64,000 nucleotides of DNA from Photobacterium arenosum. GTDB lineage: Bacteria > Pseudomonadota > Gammaproteobacteria > Enterobacterales > Vibrionaceae. Made by a program: the position numbers and the translations under genes. Shown here one piece after another: positions 35,249 to 44,521 of the stretch; position 1 is the first letter of the stretch, and every line of letters begins with the position of its first letter. Where the stretch lies: contig NZ_JACYTP010000011.1 of NCBI RefSeq assembly GCF_014841115.1, positions 62,001 through 126,000 of the forward strand, given 5' to 3'. The notes beneath the pieces were generated by a model. The model searched no databases, was not told the origin of the DNA, and was given only the letters and a program-made list of their open reading frames with translations.

Positions 35249-36073
35249 TCATCGGGTGTTAGCCGGAGGGCCGAACAGGCAGTATAAACGCGATTTCAAT
35301 GACTGGTTGGGAGCCAGTGCGCGACTGAAAATGTGCTGCCAGTGATGGAAGGTCGCCTGAAGCGGCCGCCAGCCAGTGACGTCTTCACGAACCCCATAGC
35401 GTATGATGGTACTGTCGTTTTCTGGTACGAAAGTGCCAAAGAGTTTATCCCAGATAATAAGCACCCCAGCAAAGTTCTTATCTATGTATTCAGGGTTACG
35501 GGCATGATGCACACGATGGTGAGACGGGGTATTGAAGATGTGCTCCAGCCACCCGAGTCGTTTGATCACTCTGGTATGGACAAAAAACTGGAAGCCAAGA
35601 TTCACAGAAACAATCAGAACGACGGTGGCTGGTGGATATCCAATTAAAATTAACGGCAGCCAAAAGATCCACATCCCTGAAACAGGATAAGTCAGGCTTT
35701 GTCGGAAGGCTGTGGTGAAGTTCATGTGCTGAGATGAATGATGGACTATGTGTGACGCCCACAACCAGTTGATATGGTGTGATGCCCGGTGAAACCAGTA
35801 ATAGCAGAAATCTTGCAGCAGAAATGCCAGCGCAACGGTGGCCAGAGACATCTGGATATCGAACAGGCGATACTGATAAAGCCAGAGGAAGAAAGGCATA
35901 AGCAATAATGTTGCGATGAGATCGGCACTTTGGTGGAGACCTGCGAGGGTGAGGTTGCACGCCAGTTCTTTCCAGTTGTAGTCTTGGCTGCCTTCCTGCC
36001 GTAAACGTCTGTACTCCCATAGCATTGAGATAAAGAACAGCGGACTGATGGCCAGTAATATCAGCACTTCCAT
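35249..36073 (-). CDS. Sterol desaturase/fatty acid hydroxylase family protein
   Basis: 274-residue membrane di-iron oxygenase. It has about four helices and the three His clusters HRASHH, HHSSQHMNFTTAFRQ and HHRVHHARNPEYIDKN that bind two irons. The family hydroxylates or desaturates lipids; bacterial members are often of unknown substrate. Its start overlaps the 3' end of the SRPBCC gene by 13 bases, so the two are cotranscribed and may act on the same hydrophobic substrate. Confidence 0.88.
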   Translation of the reverse strand: MEVLILLAISPLFFISMLWEYRRLRQEGSQDYNWKELACNLTLAGLHQSADLIATLLLMPFFLWLYQYRLFDIQMSLATVALAFLLQDFCYYWFHRASHHINWLWASHIVHHSSQHMNFTTAFRQSLTYPVSGMWIFWLPLILIGYPPATVVLIVSVNLGFQFFVHTRVIKRLGWLEHIFNTPSHHRVHHARNPEYIDKNFAGVLIIWDKLFGTFVPENDSTIIRYGVREDVTGWRPLQATFHHWQHIFSRALAPNQSLKSRLYCLFGPPANTR

Positions 36074-36504
36074 TTGCTTTCACCATGCTGGGCAAGATTG
36101 GCCAGTGCTTTTCGGATGCTTTTCTCCAGTATGAGTTTGATCAGCCAGCCGGTGCCTTTAATTTTGGGTGAAAAGCTGATGCGATACTGAATGTTACTTG
36201 TATCAGCATTCAGGCTGTGCACCTGAATCCATCCGCCATGCTCAACAACGGGGCCGCCGTTGATAATACGATAGTGGAGGTGTTCATTTTCTTTGTAATC
36301 TATGATTTTTTCATCAAAGGTAAAGGGGCCGGCGGAGACTCTGCGAATGGCGCCAATGCCGTTAGGTTTAGGTTTACCGCTTCTGATCAGATGGTAAGAA
36401 CCATCAAAAAAGCGCCCCAGGTTTTGATGATCTGTTAATAACTCAAACAAGACTTTCTTCGGTGCCTGGGCAGATTGTTCTATTGTGATTGTGTGCGCTG
36501 GCAT
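36061..36504 (-). CDS. SRPBCC (START/polyketide cyclase-like) lipid-binding protein
   Basis: 147 residues, beginning MPAHTITIEQSAQAPKKVLFELLTDHQNLGRFF, the classic opening of the SRPBCC helix-grip fold. This is followed by beta strands and a C-terminal amphipathic helix (LIKLILEKSIRKALANLAQH). It likely binds a hydrophobic ligand. Overlap with the sterol-desaturase-like gene suggests a shared pathway. The start is the ATG at 36504 preceded by AGGGGCG. Confidence 0.8.
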   Translation of the reverse strand: MPAHTITIEQSAQAPKKVLFELLTDHQNLGRFFDGSYHLIRSGKPKPNGIGAIRRVSAGPFTFDEKIIDYKENEHLHYRIINGGPVVEHGGWIQVHSLNADTSNIQYRISFSPKIKGTGWLIKLILEKSIRKALANLAQHGESKWKC

Positions 36505-37173
36505 GATACGCCCCTGTTAATTTAGTAACATTATGTTAACAGTGAATGAGTATCTGTCAAATGGGAAAATATTGATAGAAAGCTTATTTTTCAATGTGTT
36601 CTGAGTGATTCGAGTCTGAATCGAAAGTCACACTGCTCAAGTATGGTGCAGAATCACACGATCTGATGTTGCGAATTTGTATTTAATTGTTAAGGGCTTG
36701 ATTCACAACACTTTGTAACTCTGATGTGTAATGTATGAGAAAAATGTGAGCATAAACTCACAAAAAAGGTCAAAAATGGTATTGAAAAATGTGTCAGAGA
36801 CTCTTATATTGATTTTTGTTGATGTGGACTAGATGGTGATAACTCTGAAAAAGCGTTGGAAAACCGAACCTCGAGTGAGGTAACTGAATCTAAGGTTAAC
36901 GTTCCCCAAACGTCAAAAAGTTCAGTGTCGGATCAGAACATTCAGTAACAATCCATCTCGCTTCATGTTTATTATTCTCCAGAATCTGAGCATAAAGGAC
37001 ACAACAGTTTGGTTGATTATGCCGATCAGTATTCGTCATTGGAGATAGTAACGTTAACGATACTTAAATGTCATTCATCTGTAATGAATCTTTGAGTAAA
37101 GTTATACGAATTAGGTAGCAAAGGTTTTTAGTAATACTTGGCTTGTTATCTATGTTTTATCGAGAGGTGAATT
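36505..37173. other. Long intergenic region with a palindrome
   Basis: A 669-bp AT-rich gap between the SRPBCC gene and the 24-residue peptide. TGTGAG (36745-36750) and CTCACA (36757-36762) form a symmetric 6-6-6 palindrome, spaced differently from a standard CRP site. It probably holds promoters for both flanking genes and a long leader for the peptide. No larger ORF is supported. Confidence 0.4.
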
Positions 37174-37248
37174 ATGACAAATAAAAGCCGTAGACAATGG
37201 TTCTATTATCAGTCACAGTCTTCTAAGTCGAAACTGAAAAGTAAATGA
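37174..37248 (+). CDS. Very small basic peptide (24 aa)
   Basis: ATG preceded by GAGAGGTG at ideal spacing; encodes MTNKSRRQWFYYQSQSSKSK then LKSK. It is rich in Lys, Arg, Ser and aromatic residues, with no hydrophobic segment. A hairpin terminator follows at 37321, so it looks like a complete small transcription unit. The function is unknown; a leader peptide or RNA-binding micro-protein are possible. Confidence 0.5.
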   Translation: MTNKSRRQWFYYQSQSSKSKLKSK

Positions 37249-37320
37249 ACGCACCTGGTGCGAAAACGACAAAAAAGATAAAAATCAGATTGATAATATA
37301 AAAATTAAGTAAGTGAAGTT

Positions 37321-37352
37321 AGCCAGAGACACTCATACTGTGTTTCTGGCTT
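37321..37352 (+). terminator. Rho-independent terminator
   Basis: AGCCAGAGACAC pairs with GTGTTTCTGGCT (one internal mismatch pair), followed by TTAAATATTTTT. It sits 73 bases after the 24-residue ORF. Confidence 0.7.
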
Positions 37353-37411
37353 AAATATTTTTATCAGGTGGAAAAATTATTTCAATGCGGAAGGGATAAT
37401 TATCAATAATG

Positions 37412-37984
37412 CTATTGATAGATTTTTCCGCCAACGCGTAGCTTTTCCGGAATGGATTTCAATTGAATGCCCCCTAAATAAATATCACCTTTTACTGTGA
37501 TATTGGGAGGAAGCTCAGTAATTTGGGTATGAGCCAGATAGAGATCGCCTCCAACAGACAGATAAGGAGGCAACCGTGTGATTGGCATGCCAATCAAGCT
37601 TAAATCCCCTGGTATCTTAAGGTACGGGTTCAGCCTGGTAATTTGGGTGTGGGCCAGATTGAGATACCCCGCAACTTCCAGTTTTTTGGGCAATGAGACT
37701 ATGTTGCTATAGGCCAGATTGAGATTCCCATCAACACGAACAACGCCAGGTAAATAATTAATATCACTATTTTCGAGGTTCAGGTGTCCTTTCACATGAA
37801 GAGGGTTGGGCAGGGTAATGCTCCGTGAATGTCGCAGCGACACATTACCGTAGCTATCGGTGTAATTAAGCAACTTTATTTCTGAAATGAATTGATTAGC
37901 GGCAACACCCTGGCTGGATATCAGGAAAAAGCTCAGAACCGCTAACAGGAAAAATGGTTGGAGTTGCTTCTTCATACTTTTCAC
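37412..37984 (-). CDS. Secreted leucine-rich-repeat-like protein (190 aa)
   Basis: Signal peptide of about 28 residues ending near SSQGVAA, then seven or eight ~20-residue repeats of the form LP-x-x-L-x-V-x-G-x-L-x-L-x-x-T-x-I. Examples are KLEVAGYLNLAHTQITRL and YLSVGGDLYLAHTQITEL. This is the bacterial LPX-type leucine-rich repeat solenoid. It has no C-terminal anchor and is probably periplasmic or exported, with a binding role. The start is ATG 37984 or the second Met at 37975; both give a plausible signal peptide. Confidence 0.7.
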   Translation of the reverse strand: MKSMKKQLQPFFLLAVLSFFLISSQGVAANQFISEIKLLNYTDSYGNVSLRHSRSITLPNPLHVKGHLNLENSDINYLPGVVRVDGNLNLAYSNIVSLPKKLEVAGYLNLAHTQITRLNPYLKIPGDLSLIGMPITRLPPYLSVGGDLYLAHTQITELPPNITVKGDIYLGGIQLKSIPEKLRVGGKIYQ

Positions 37985-38140
37985 GACACATGCATGTAAT
38001 CATTCTATTCCTGAGGAATTGTAATCAGTACCAGAAGAAAAGACAGCATTAGCTGATGAAATGGGAGTAGTATCACCAAACAGTCAGAATAAAATTATGC
38101 GCTGATATTACTATCAACGCATAGTTGAATCAGAGTATTG

Positions 38141-39013
38141 TTATTTATCAAATTGCTTGATTAATACTGATGTGTCTGCGCGGTTAAAGCCTCTGTCCTG
38201 AAGTTTCGCATATTCAGCATCGACCTGACGTGCGAGAGGAAGCGGGACGGACAGTTTATCGGCGGCATCAAAGCAGATAGAAAGATCTTTTCGCATCCAG
38301 TCGATGGCAAAACCGAAATCAAATTTATCCTCTGCCATAGTGACAGCGCGGTTTTCCATTTGCCATGAACCCGCCGCGCCATGCTTAAGCACATTGGTCA
38401 TTTTTTCAATATCTAATCCTGCTGCTTTAGCAAGCGTAATGGCTTCTGATAACCCCTGCAGAATACCGGTAATACAGATTTGGTTCGCCATTTTGGTGAT
38501 TTGACCGAATCCGACATCACCCATCAGGGTAGAGGCTTTCGCATAAGTGTTGAAAATGGGCTGGGCTGACTGAAACGCTTCTTCGCTGCCACCGACCATT
38601 ATGGTCAGGCAGCCATTTACAGCGCCGGCTTCACCACCAGAGACGGGCGCATCGATGAATGTGGCAGATGCACTGTTTGCCGCTTCAGCCATCTCACGGG
38701 CAACGTCGGCAGAGGCTGTTGTGTGATCAACCAGTAATGTGCCCGGACGGATGGTCGACAGGATCCCCTGCTCTCCACAGTAGACTTCACGGATGTCGTT
38801 ATCATTACCGACGCAGGTCAGAACAACATCGGCCTCTTGTGCGGCCTCAGCCGGCGTCAACGCAAGCTTACCCGGGTAAGTGTTCAGCCATCTCTCTGCG
38901 GTGGTTGTCGTGCGGTTGTACACCACGACATTAAACCCTGCAGTGGCTAAGTGCCCGGCCATAGGGAAACCCATAGTGCCTAATCCGATGAAAGCGATAG
39001 TTTTGTTGGTCAT
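38141..39013 (-). CDS. NAD(P)-dependent beta-hydroxyacid dehydrogenase (3-hydroxyisobutyrate/tartronate semialdehyde reductase family)
   Basis: 290 residues. N-terminal Rossmann domain with FIGLGTMGFPMAGHLA, substrate loop DAPVSGGEAGA near residue 120 and catalytic Lys in GQITKMANQ near 170, then the helical C-terminal domain. The family reduces or oxidises beta-hydroxyacids such as 3-hydroxyisobutyrate or tartronate semialdehyde; the exact substrate cannot be fixed. It is monocistronic on the minus strand with ATG 39013. Confidence 0.9.
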   Translation of the reverse strand: MTNKTIAFIGLGTMGFPMAGHLATAGFNVVVYNRTTTTAERWLNTYPGKLALTPAEAAQEADVVLTCVGNDNDIREVYCGEQGILSTIRPGTLLVDHTTASADVAREMAEAANSASATFIDAPVSGGEAGAVNGCLTIMVGGSEEAFQSAQPIFNTYAKASTLMGDVGFGQITKMANQICITGILQGLSEAITLAKAAGLDIEKMTNVLKHGAAGSWQMENRAVTMAEDKFDFGFAIDWMRKDLSICFDAADKLSVPLPLARQVDAEYAKLQDRGFNRADTSVLIKQFDK

Positions 39014-39148
39014 TACTGCGCATCCTATTGCATTTTTATCTTGGCATAGTTATCTGGCGGGAATCATATCACAGAGGATCGAGGTGAATGGCAGCAAATA
39101 GCCATATCGAGCCGGAATTTTTACTCGATATGGCCTTCAATTGAAGAA

Positions 39149-39448
39149 TTATCGCGGAGCCAGTGAGCGGGACTTGAGGTCGAAAATCAGTTTTTCAGCA
39201 CTGCATTCAAATTGCAGGCTGGCTGTCATTGCAGTTTCGTCGTCACTGTAGATGGTCTGATATTGCACATTGTGATTCACGCTTTTCGCTAATGTCAGGA
39301 AAGGCGCAAACTCTGTCTCTATCATGTCTTTGCCCGGACCATTAAATGAAAGCGTTGAAACATCGTCTCCTTCGCGAATGAGAAAGCCAATTTCAGCCGC
39401 GACACCACAAGCTTCACAAGGCTTTTCAGTCTGTTGTAAATCAGCCAT
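39149..39448 (-). CDS. YfcZ/YiiS (DUF406) family protein
   Basis: 99 residues starting MADLQQTEKPCEACGVAAEIGFLIREGDD, with the CxxC near residue 11 and the C-terminal ASLQFECSAEKLIFDLKSRSL typical of DUF406. Members are small cytosolic proteins of gammaproteobacteria without a firm function. It follows a GC-rich leader around 39495-39530 that can fold, which may regulate it. Confidence 0.85.
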   Translation of the reverse strand: MADLQQTEKPCEACGVAAEIGFLIREGDDVSTLSFNGPGKDMIETEFAPFLTLAKSVNHNVQYQTIYSDDETAMTASLQFECSAEKLIFDLKSRSLAPR

Positions 39449-39617
39449 AGTGTTTCCTTTACTAAAAAAGATACCGTGAATGAGTGTATCTCCGGACCGC
39501 CGATTGCGCCATCGGAGTCGGTGGCGATAGCTTGTTACAGATCAAGGTAAGCGCAAGAAACACTTAAAATACCAGGTAGCGATGAAAGATGGGGGCAATG
39601 TCGCTGGGGCTGGGTTT

Positions 39618-39646
39618 CTGACTGGCCTGACAGCCAGACCAGTCAG
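39618..39646 (-). terminator. Hairpin, probable terminator after the chemoreceptor gene
   Basis: CTGACTGG (39618-39625) pairs with CCAGTCAG (39639-39646) around a GC-rich loop, 10 bases beyond the stop of the minus-strand chemoreceptor gene. A strong U-run is lacking, so termination is an inference. Confidence 0.5.
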
Positions 39647-39655
39647 ATAAAGTGG

Positions 39656-41221
39656 TTATCTTTCCTCGAAGCGTTCGGCCAGTGCTTCAAAGTCGTCGAC
39701 TTTCGCCCTGAGTCCGGCGCTCGATTCTTCGACCAGCAGCAACTCTTTAAAGTTTTGTTCTGATGCTGCAGCAATCGAGTGGATGTGTTGGCGGGTATGG
39801 TCAGTCAGTTGAACCTGGCCCTCTGCAGCCTGGGCCATTTTACGGATTAACAGACTCATTTCAGCCATATTGGCTTCCATGGTTTTCAGGCTCTCAGAGC
39901 CTTCAGCGGCTGTTGAAACACACTGGTTGGTCTGATCACGGTTGCACTCAATCACAGAGCGCCATTCGTTGATTGTATTCAACATGTGCTCGATACTGTT
40001 TTGGATCTGTTCTGTTGCCGTCTGAGTTCGTGATGACAAAGCCCGTACTTCATCGGCAACTACAGCAAAACCACGACCATGCTCGCCGGCACGAGCAGCT
40101 TCTATAGCAGCATTTAAGGCCAGCAGGTTAGTTTGATCGGCAATGCCGCGAATTTCATCCATCACAGAGCTGACTTTTGCCGCTTCGTTACTTAATTGCA
40201 ATGTTGTGGCCGTTGCCTGCTCTGCTTGCGCAGACAATGTTTGCAGATTTTGCTGAGTGTGATCTAACTGTACTCGGGTCTGATCACTGTAATTCTGAGT
40301 GCTCAGTAACAACTGCTCCGATTGATCGGCATGCTGGTTGACTGTTTGTGCTGAGTCAGTCATGTCATCCAGAGCATTGGCAACATTGCGGATATTGTCG
40401 TTCTGATACCGGATCGCCTGATTGACACGTGTGGCTGTTTCACTCAGCTCTTCAGCAAGTTCCTGAAGAGGGTGGGCTGCATCTTTCATTCGGCCTAAAA
40501 CGGTACGAATTCTTGCTGAGGCCATTTTGAGATGATAATCCGCCACAGAAAAAGCACTGTCGCCGGAAAAAATCAGCCGGCTGATGCTGTCATAGCTTTG
40601 TTTGAGGTCACTTAACTGTTGCGGGGTCTGAAACAGTTCCTGACGGAAGAGAAGCAGCAGCACAATAAGCGGAAGCAGCGGCAGAAGTGCGGCGACCGAA
40701 AATCCGCCCTGTATCAGGCTATAAATAACCGGCAGCAGGATAGCGCCAGCCAATAAGCCGTAACGCAATGAAACCGGTAGCGAAAGCGACACGCTGGTTT
40801 TGCCTTCACTCTGGCGTAATGACTTGTAAGCCTGGCTGGCGGTTTTGACCATGTCGGGGGTGGGTTTTACCCGTACCGATTGGTAACCCACGATTTTACT
40901 GTGTTCGTAGATAGGCGTGACGTAAGCGTCGACCCAGTAATAGCCGCCATTCTTGGTCTTGTTCTTGACGATACCCCGCCAGGCGTTACCTTTTTTCAAG
41001 TGCATCCACATGTCGCCGAATGCAGCCTTGGGCATATCGGCATGGCGAATAACATTATGCGGTTTACCCAGTAACTCGTCCTCGGTATAACCAGCAACCT
41101 GACAGAAACAGGGGTTGCAATAGATGATGTTTCCTTTGAGATCAGTGGCTGAAACGAGTTGCTCGCCTGCCGGGAAGGTGACTTCACCGTCCTTCATGGT
41201 GTGAATGGATATAGCGGACAC
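39656..41221 (-). CDS. Aer-like methyl-accepting chemotaxis protein with PAS domain
   Basis: 521 residues. The N-terminal PAS domain (about 15-125: [23 protein letters not shown] and [11 protein letters not shown]) lacks a periplasmic sensor. A hydrophobic hairpin lies at about 155-190. The cytoplasmic signalling domain has the hairpin tip [38 protein letters not shown]. It resembles Aer, which senses redox through FAD. The GTG at 41221 has AAGGG at 6 nt; the next ATG at 41197 lacks a Shine-Dalgarno. Confidence 0.9.
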   Translation of the reverse strand: MSAISIHTMKDGEVTFPAGEQLVSATDLKGNIIYCNPCFCQVAGYTEDELLGKPHNVIRHADMPKAAFGDMWMHLKKGNAWRGIVKNKTKNGGYYWVDAYVTPIYEHSKIVGYQSVRVKPTPDMVKTASQAYKSLRQSEGKTSVSLSLPVSLRYGLLAGAILLPVIYSLIQGGFSVAALLPLLPLIVLLLLFRQELFQTPQQLSDLKQSYDSISRLIFSGDSAFSVADYHLKMASARIRTVLGRMKDAAHPLQELAEELSETATRVNQAIRYQNDNIRNVANALDDMTDSAQTVNQHADQSEQLLLSTQNYSDQTRVQLDHTQQNLQTLSAQAEQATATTLQLSNEAAKVSSVMDEIRGIADQTNLLALNAAIEAARAGEHGRGFAVVADEVRALSSRTQTATEQIQNSIEHMLNTINEWRSVIECNRDQTNQCVSTAAEGSESLKTMEANMAEMSLLIRKMAQAAEGQVQLTDHTRQHIHSIAAASEQNFKELLLVEESSAGLRAKVDDFEALAERFEER

Positions 41222-41567
41222 GTATAACCCTTGTTTTATTAAGATTTTTTATCTGCGAATAAGAGCATAGATGCATTGGGTTTATCAATACTTGGATAGT
41301 GAAATACGCTATAACCGCACAAAAATTAATGGATAACAATATTAACAATAAGCAGCTGAATGCAGTCTTTAACCATCATCTTGTTCTGTACAGCCAGAAA
41401 CAGGTGTAATGGCATCGTTGCCGGTTCGGGGTTTACCCTGATCAGCCTGAGGTTACCTTTACGCAGAATTAACTATATTTATAGTGATAAGAATCTTAAA
41501 TGGTGGTGAGAGGATAATTACTTGTTCAATAGAGCTGTTCTCTTAAAGATGTTGAGAGGGTTTAATT
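41222..41567. other. Intergenic region between chemoreceptor and 82-residue ORF
   Basis: 346 bp, AT-rich near the chemoreceptor start and GC-richer at about 41395-41460. It should hold divergent promoters. No ORF, repeat or recognisable riboswitch was found. Confidence 0.4.
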
Positions 41568-41816
41568 ATGGTTCTGTCTGAATGCCGGGAAATGTTGATG
41601 AAGCACACATTGGTGGAGGCGCGATTAGTCCACGATTTTCTCAGTACGGGTTGGAGTGTGAATTTCAAAGATGAAGCTGGGAATGATTATCCTCTGACTG
41701 ATGTGTACGGTATACCCTGCAGTTATGATTCGCTGAAGCAGGCGCAGGATGCTGTTCATGAAGCTGGTGACTGTCCTATTAAAGTTGACAACCTGTTCCA
41801 TTTTTCAGAGCGTTAA
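41568..41816 (+). CDS. Conserved-looking hypothetical protein (82 aa)
   Basis: ATG preceded by GAGAGGG at 8-nt spacing. It encodes a soluble acidic protein starting MVLSECREMLMKHTLVEARLVHDFLSTGWSVNFKDEAG, with predicted helix then strands and no signal. Codon use fits the chromosome. I do not recognise a family. It is followed after 94 bases by the TetR-family gene and is probably a separate unit because an operator lies between them. Confidence 0.65.
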   Translation: MVLSECREMLMKHTLVEARLVHDFLSTGWSVNFKDEAGNDYPLTDVYGIPCSYDSLKQAQDAVHEAGDCPIKVDNLFHFSER

Positions 41817-41862
41817 CGGCGGTTAAAAGCTGTCTGGTTGGACCTGACTTTTCTTGCATGAA

Positions 41863-41880
41863 AAAGAACGATCGTGCTTT
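41863..41880. promoter_or_regulatory. TetR operator candidate 1
   Basis: AAAGAACGATCGTGCTTT is an 18-bp near-perfect palindrome located 30 bases before the TetR-family start. It matches the site at 42535-42552, consistent with autoregulation. Confidence 0.65.
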
Positions 41881-41910
41881 AATCGTGATAATGTAACGAA
41901 AGGAAGTGCA

Positions 41911-42516
41911 ATGAGCAAAGGGCGGGTCACCCGGGAACACATACTGAGAACGGCATTTGATCTGGCCAGCCGTGATGGCTTGGACAGTCTGACTGTCGGG
42001 CAGCTGGCTAAGGCATCAGGTATGTCGAAAAGCGGGCTGTTTGCGCATTTCAATTCGAAAGAAAATTTACAGGTCGCTGTTTTGCAGTTTGCAGGTGAAT
42101 ACTTTGCTCAGCATGTTATTCAGCCGGCACGGCTTGCAGACTGGGATTCAGTCGAAGAAAAAATCAGGTTATTACTGCAGAACTGGCTAGCCTGGAACCA
42201 TTCCTTTCAGGGCAGTTGCATGTTTATCGATGCCTGGAAAGAAGGTCGCTGCAGTGACCACCCTGTTCAGCAGGAGCTGGACATTATTACCCGTCGGTGG
42301 ATGGACTATTTGTGTCGTCAGGTTGAGCAGGGGAAGGCCAGCGGAGAGTTCCGTACGGATTTAGATACCTGGCAATCCGTATTCCGGCTCTATGGTGCTT
42401 ACCTCAGTAGTCAGCTCTTTCATTCCTTAGGTCTGGAAGCTGATGGTAACCCACGATTCTGGATGGATGTGGATCTTATTCTTGCCAGTTGCCGGTCAGA
42501 CAGCAAGCAAGACTAA
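41911..42516 (+). CDS. TetR/AcrR-family transcriptional regulator
   Basis: 201 residues. N-terminal HTH (REHILRTAFDLASRDGLDSLTVGQLAKASGMSKSGLFAHFNSKENL), then a ligand-binding domain with the TetR_C-type stretch FQGSCMFIDAWKEG. ATG 41911 follows AAAGGAAG, whereas the in-frame start at 41854 lies before the operator. It most likely represses itself and the alpha/beta hydrolase gene downstream; both promoters carry the same palindrome. Confidence 0.88.
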   Translation: MSKGRVTREHILRTAFDLASRDGLDSLTVGQLAKASGMSKSGLFAHFNSKENLQVAVLQFAGEYFAQHVIQPARLADWDSVEEKIRLLLQNWLAWNHSFQGSCMFIDAWKEGRCSDHPVQQELDIITRRWMDYLCRQVEQGKASGEFRTDLDTWQSVFRLYGAYLSSQLFHSLGLEADGNPRFWMDVDLILASCRSDSKQD

Positions 42517-42534
42517 TTTTTTAAATTTCAAAAA

Positions 42535-42552
42535 AAAGCACGAACGTACTTT
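42535..42552. promoter_or_regulatory. TetR operator candidate 2
   Basis: AAAGCACGAACGTACTTT, an 18-bp palindrome 18 bases before the hydrolase ATG, shares the AAAG-x-ACG-x-x-CGT-x-CTTT pattern with the site before the regulator gene. Confidence 0.65.
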
Positions 42553-42569
42553 TTTATACAGGCCATATC

Positions 42570-43439
42570 ATGAGCAGCAAAATATATTTCAATACTAAGG
42601 GAGGCGTGAATGTCAGACGCCGTGCAATCAATGTGGCAACCCGTGCCTATCACCGTATTGCCCCGTCTCATGCCCGCAAAACCGCGCGGAACTTATTGTT
42701 AACTCCTGAAAGGTTTTCTGCCAAAGCTCAGGCACCTGAGGGCTTACAAAAAAAAGCGATTGAGACGTCCGAAGGTAAAATAATGACCTATTCCCTTGGA
42801 AGTGGCCCTACATGGCTGTTGGGGCATGGATGGTCCGGGTCGGCCAGTCAGTTTTATACTCTGATGGAACGTATTGCGGCCTCAGGCTTTACCGCTCTGG
42901 CATTCGATAATCCTGCTCATGGTGCGAGCGATGGTCAGCACGGACATTTGCCCGGGTTTGTTAAAGGGCTGGAAGCCGTACTGGAGCAAGAAGTTGATGA
43001 GCTTGCCGGTGTTGTTGCGCACAGCATGGGCTGTACCATGGTGCTTGAGAGCAAGCACGCGAAACTGGCGGGTGTGCCCATGCTGCTGGTCGCTCCGATT
43101 CTGAATTACAAAGATAACTTGTACCGTGTTGTTGAGGGATCGGGTTTCTCGCTGCGTTTGTTTCAGGATGTGATCCGCGAAGTTGAGCACCAGTATCAGT
43201 ATCCGATTGATAGTGTGGATAGTCACCAACGGTTGGCTGGCCATCAGGGACACATAGTGATTGTTCACGATAATAGTGATCGTTTTGCGTTATTTGAACA
43301 GTCGCGGAAAGCGAATGCCCTGCCACGGGTCAGTTTGATTGAGACCAGTGGTCTGGGGCATAACCGCATTCTCAAAAGTGAGCCATTACTAAGGGCATTT
43401 GACGATTTGAGCAAGAATCAGACGACAGAAACCCATTAA
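42570..43439 (+). CDS. Alpha/beta hydrolase
   Basis: 289 residues. Serine hydrolase fold with oxyanion region LGHGWSGSASQFY, nucleophile elbow VAHSMGCTM, Asp in VIVHDNSDRF and His in SGLGHNRIL, completing the Ser-Asp-His triad. It has a basic N-terminus (VRRRAINVATRAYHRIAPSHARKTARN), seen in esterases and putative lipid hydrolases linked to TetR regulators. The substrate is unknown. Its stop overlaps the end of the convergent plsC-like gene by 4 bases. Confidence 0.85.
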   Translation: MSSKIYFNTKGGVNVRRRAINVATRAYHRIAPSHARKTARNLLLTPERFSAKAQAPEGLQKKAIETSEGKIMTYSLGSGPTWLLGHGWSGSASQFYTLMERIAASGFTALAFDNPAHGASDGQHGHLPGFVKGLEAVLEQEVDELAGVVAHSMGCTMVLESKHAKLAGVPMLLVAPILNYKDNLYRVVEGSGFSLRLFQDVIREVEHQYQYPIDSVDSHQRLAGHQGHIVIVHDNSDRFALFEQSRKANALPRVSLIETSGLGHNRILKSEPLLRAFDDLSKNQTTETH

Positions 43440-44191
43440 CCTGTTTTTGCCACCACTGTCGCAGACTGGGTGTTGAGCGTTGCCACTTCAGCATCCAGTT
43501 TCGCTATGTGATTCAGCATCATTTCACGACAGCGCTCAGCTAATTCCCTGGCATCCTGCATAGTCATTTCAGACGTATCAATCGGGTCGAGGTACTCTGC
43601 AATCACAGTGCCGTTATCCCGCAGATTCAGGTCAATTTTGTTATGGGTACTGCTGACAACCATAGGCACGATTGGCACACCGGCCTCAATGGCCATTCTG
43701 AATGCACCGGTTTTAAAAGGCAGCAAACCACGCCCTTTGCTTCTGGTGCCTTCAGGATACATCCATACCGACAGGTTGCGTTCGTGAATGGTATCGGCGA
43801 CTTGTTTGATGGTATCGCGGGCTTTAGCTTTGTTCTCTCTGTCTATCAGTATATTGCCGGTGATCCAGTACAAAGGGCCAAAGAAGGGAATCCACAGCAG
43901 GCTTTTTTTACCGATTGAGACGGTTCTCGGCCGGACCATGCCGGGCGAGGTAACAAAGTCGAAAACGTTCTGGTGATTAGAGATATAGACGGCGCGACCA
44001 ACTCCTTTGATCCGCTCTTGCCCCCTTTCAATGATATGCACATTGACTATTTTTCTCAGTATCTTGAACCAGCGGCTGAAAAAATAGACATGCTTTGGAT
44101 CTCTGGGGCTGAAAAGACAGTACACCAGAGCAAACAAACAGGTGAAAACGATAAAAAGGGCAGCCAGTAACAGGCGAATGAAAGCGAGCAC
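43436..44191 (-). CDS. plsC: 1-acyl-sn-glycerol-3-phosphate acyltransferase
   Basis: 251 residues. N-terminal membrane helix (LLLAALFIVFTCLFALVYCLF), HX4D motif NHQNVFDF, GKKSLLWIPFFG, YPEGTRSKG and VPIVPMVVSS, the four acyltransferase blocks. It makes phosphatidic acid from lysophosphatidic acid at the inner membrane. ATG 44191 is preceded by a plausible GGAG-like sequence. The gene is monocistronic and convergent with the hydrolase. Confidence 0.9.
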   Translation of the reverse strand: MLAFIRLLLAALFIVFTCLFALVYCLFSPRDPKHVYFFSRWFKILRKIVNVHIIERGQERIKGVGRAVYISNHQNVFDFVTSPGMVRPRTVSIGKKSLLWIPFFGPLYWITGNILIDRENKAKARDTIKQVADTIHERNLSVWMYPEGTRSKGRGLLPFKTGAFRMAIEAGVPIVPMVVSSTHNKIDLNLRDNGTVIAEYLDPIDTSEMTMQDARELAERCREMMLNHIAKLDAEVATLNTQSATVVAKTG

Positions 44192-44521
44192 AACAACTCC
44201 TTAAAAAACACTAACTACTTTCTTAGATTAATTCAGCAGAGAAATTTAGCAAAAGTGACAGAGCCTTTGATATGCAACAAGTCACAAAATTGAAAAGTTA
44301 ACCAATTGAAAAGTAATATATAAAAAGTTAACGCGCAGGTGCTGAGAGTCAGGCAGTTTGCGCATCTTGATATCCTTGTGAAGAAGTGAATGATGAACAG
44401 ACGCATTGGGCGTCGCTGAAGGGTGCTTTAAGATTAACCAGGCAGCGCGCCAGACAGTGCATCAGGCTGTGGCTTCATGCATAATCACTTCTTTGTGGTA
44501 TTTTTTTGCGCAGAGGTTGAT
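44192..44521. other. Divergent promoter region, plsC and NlpC/P60 genes
   Basis: 330 bp. An AAAAGTTAA-like motif occurs three times at about 15-base spacing between 44292 and 44333, possibly binding sites or simple drift in AT-rich DNA. No small ORF with a good ribosome binding site is evident. Confidence 0.35.

Noticed and set aside
36745-36762. CRP binding site (TGTGAG...CTCACA)
   Set aside because: The spacer between TGTGA and TCACA is 8 bases rather than 6.
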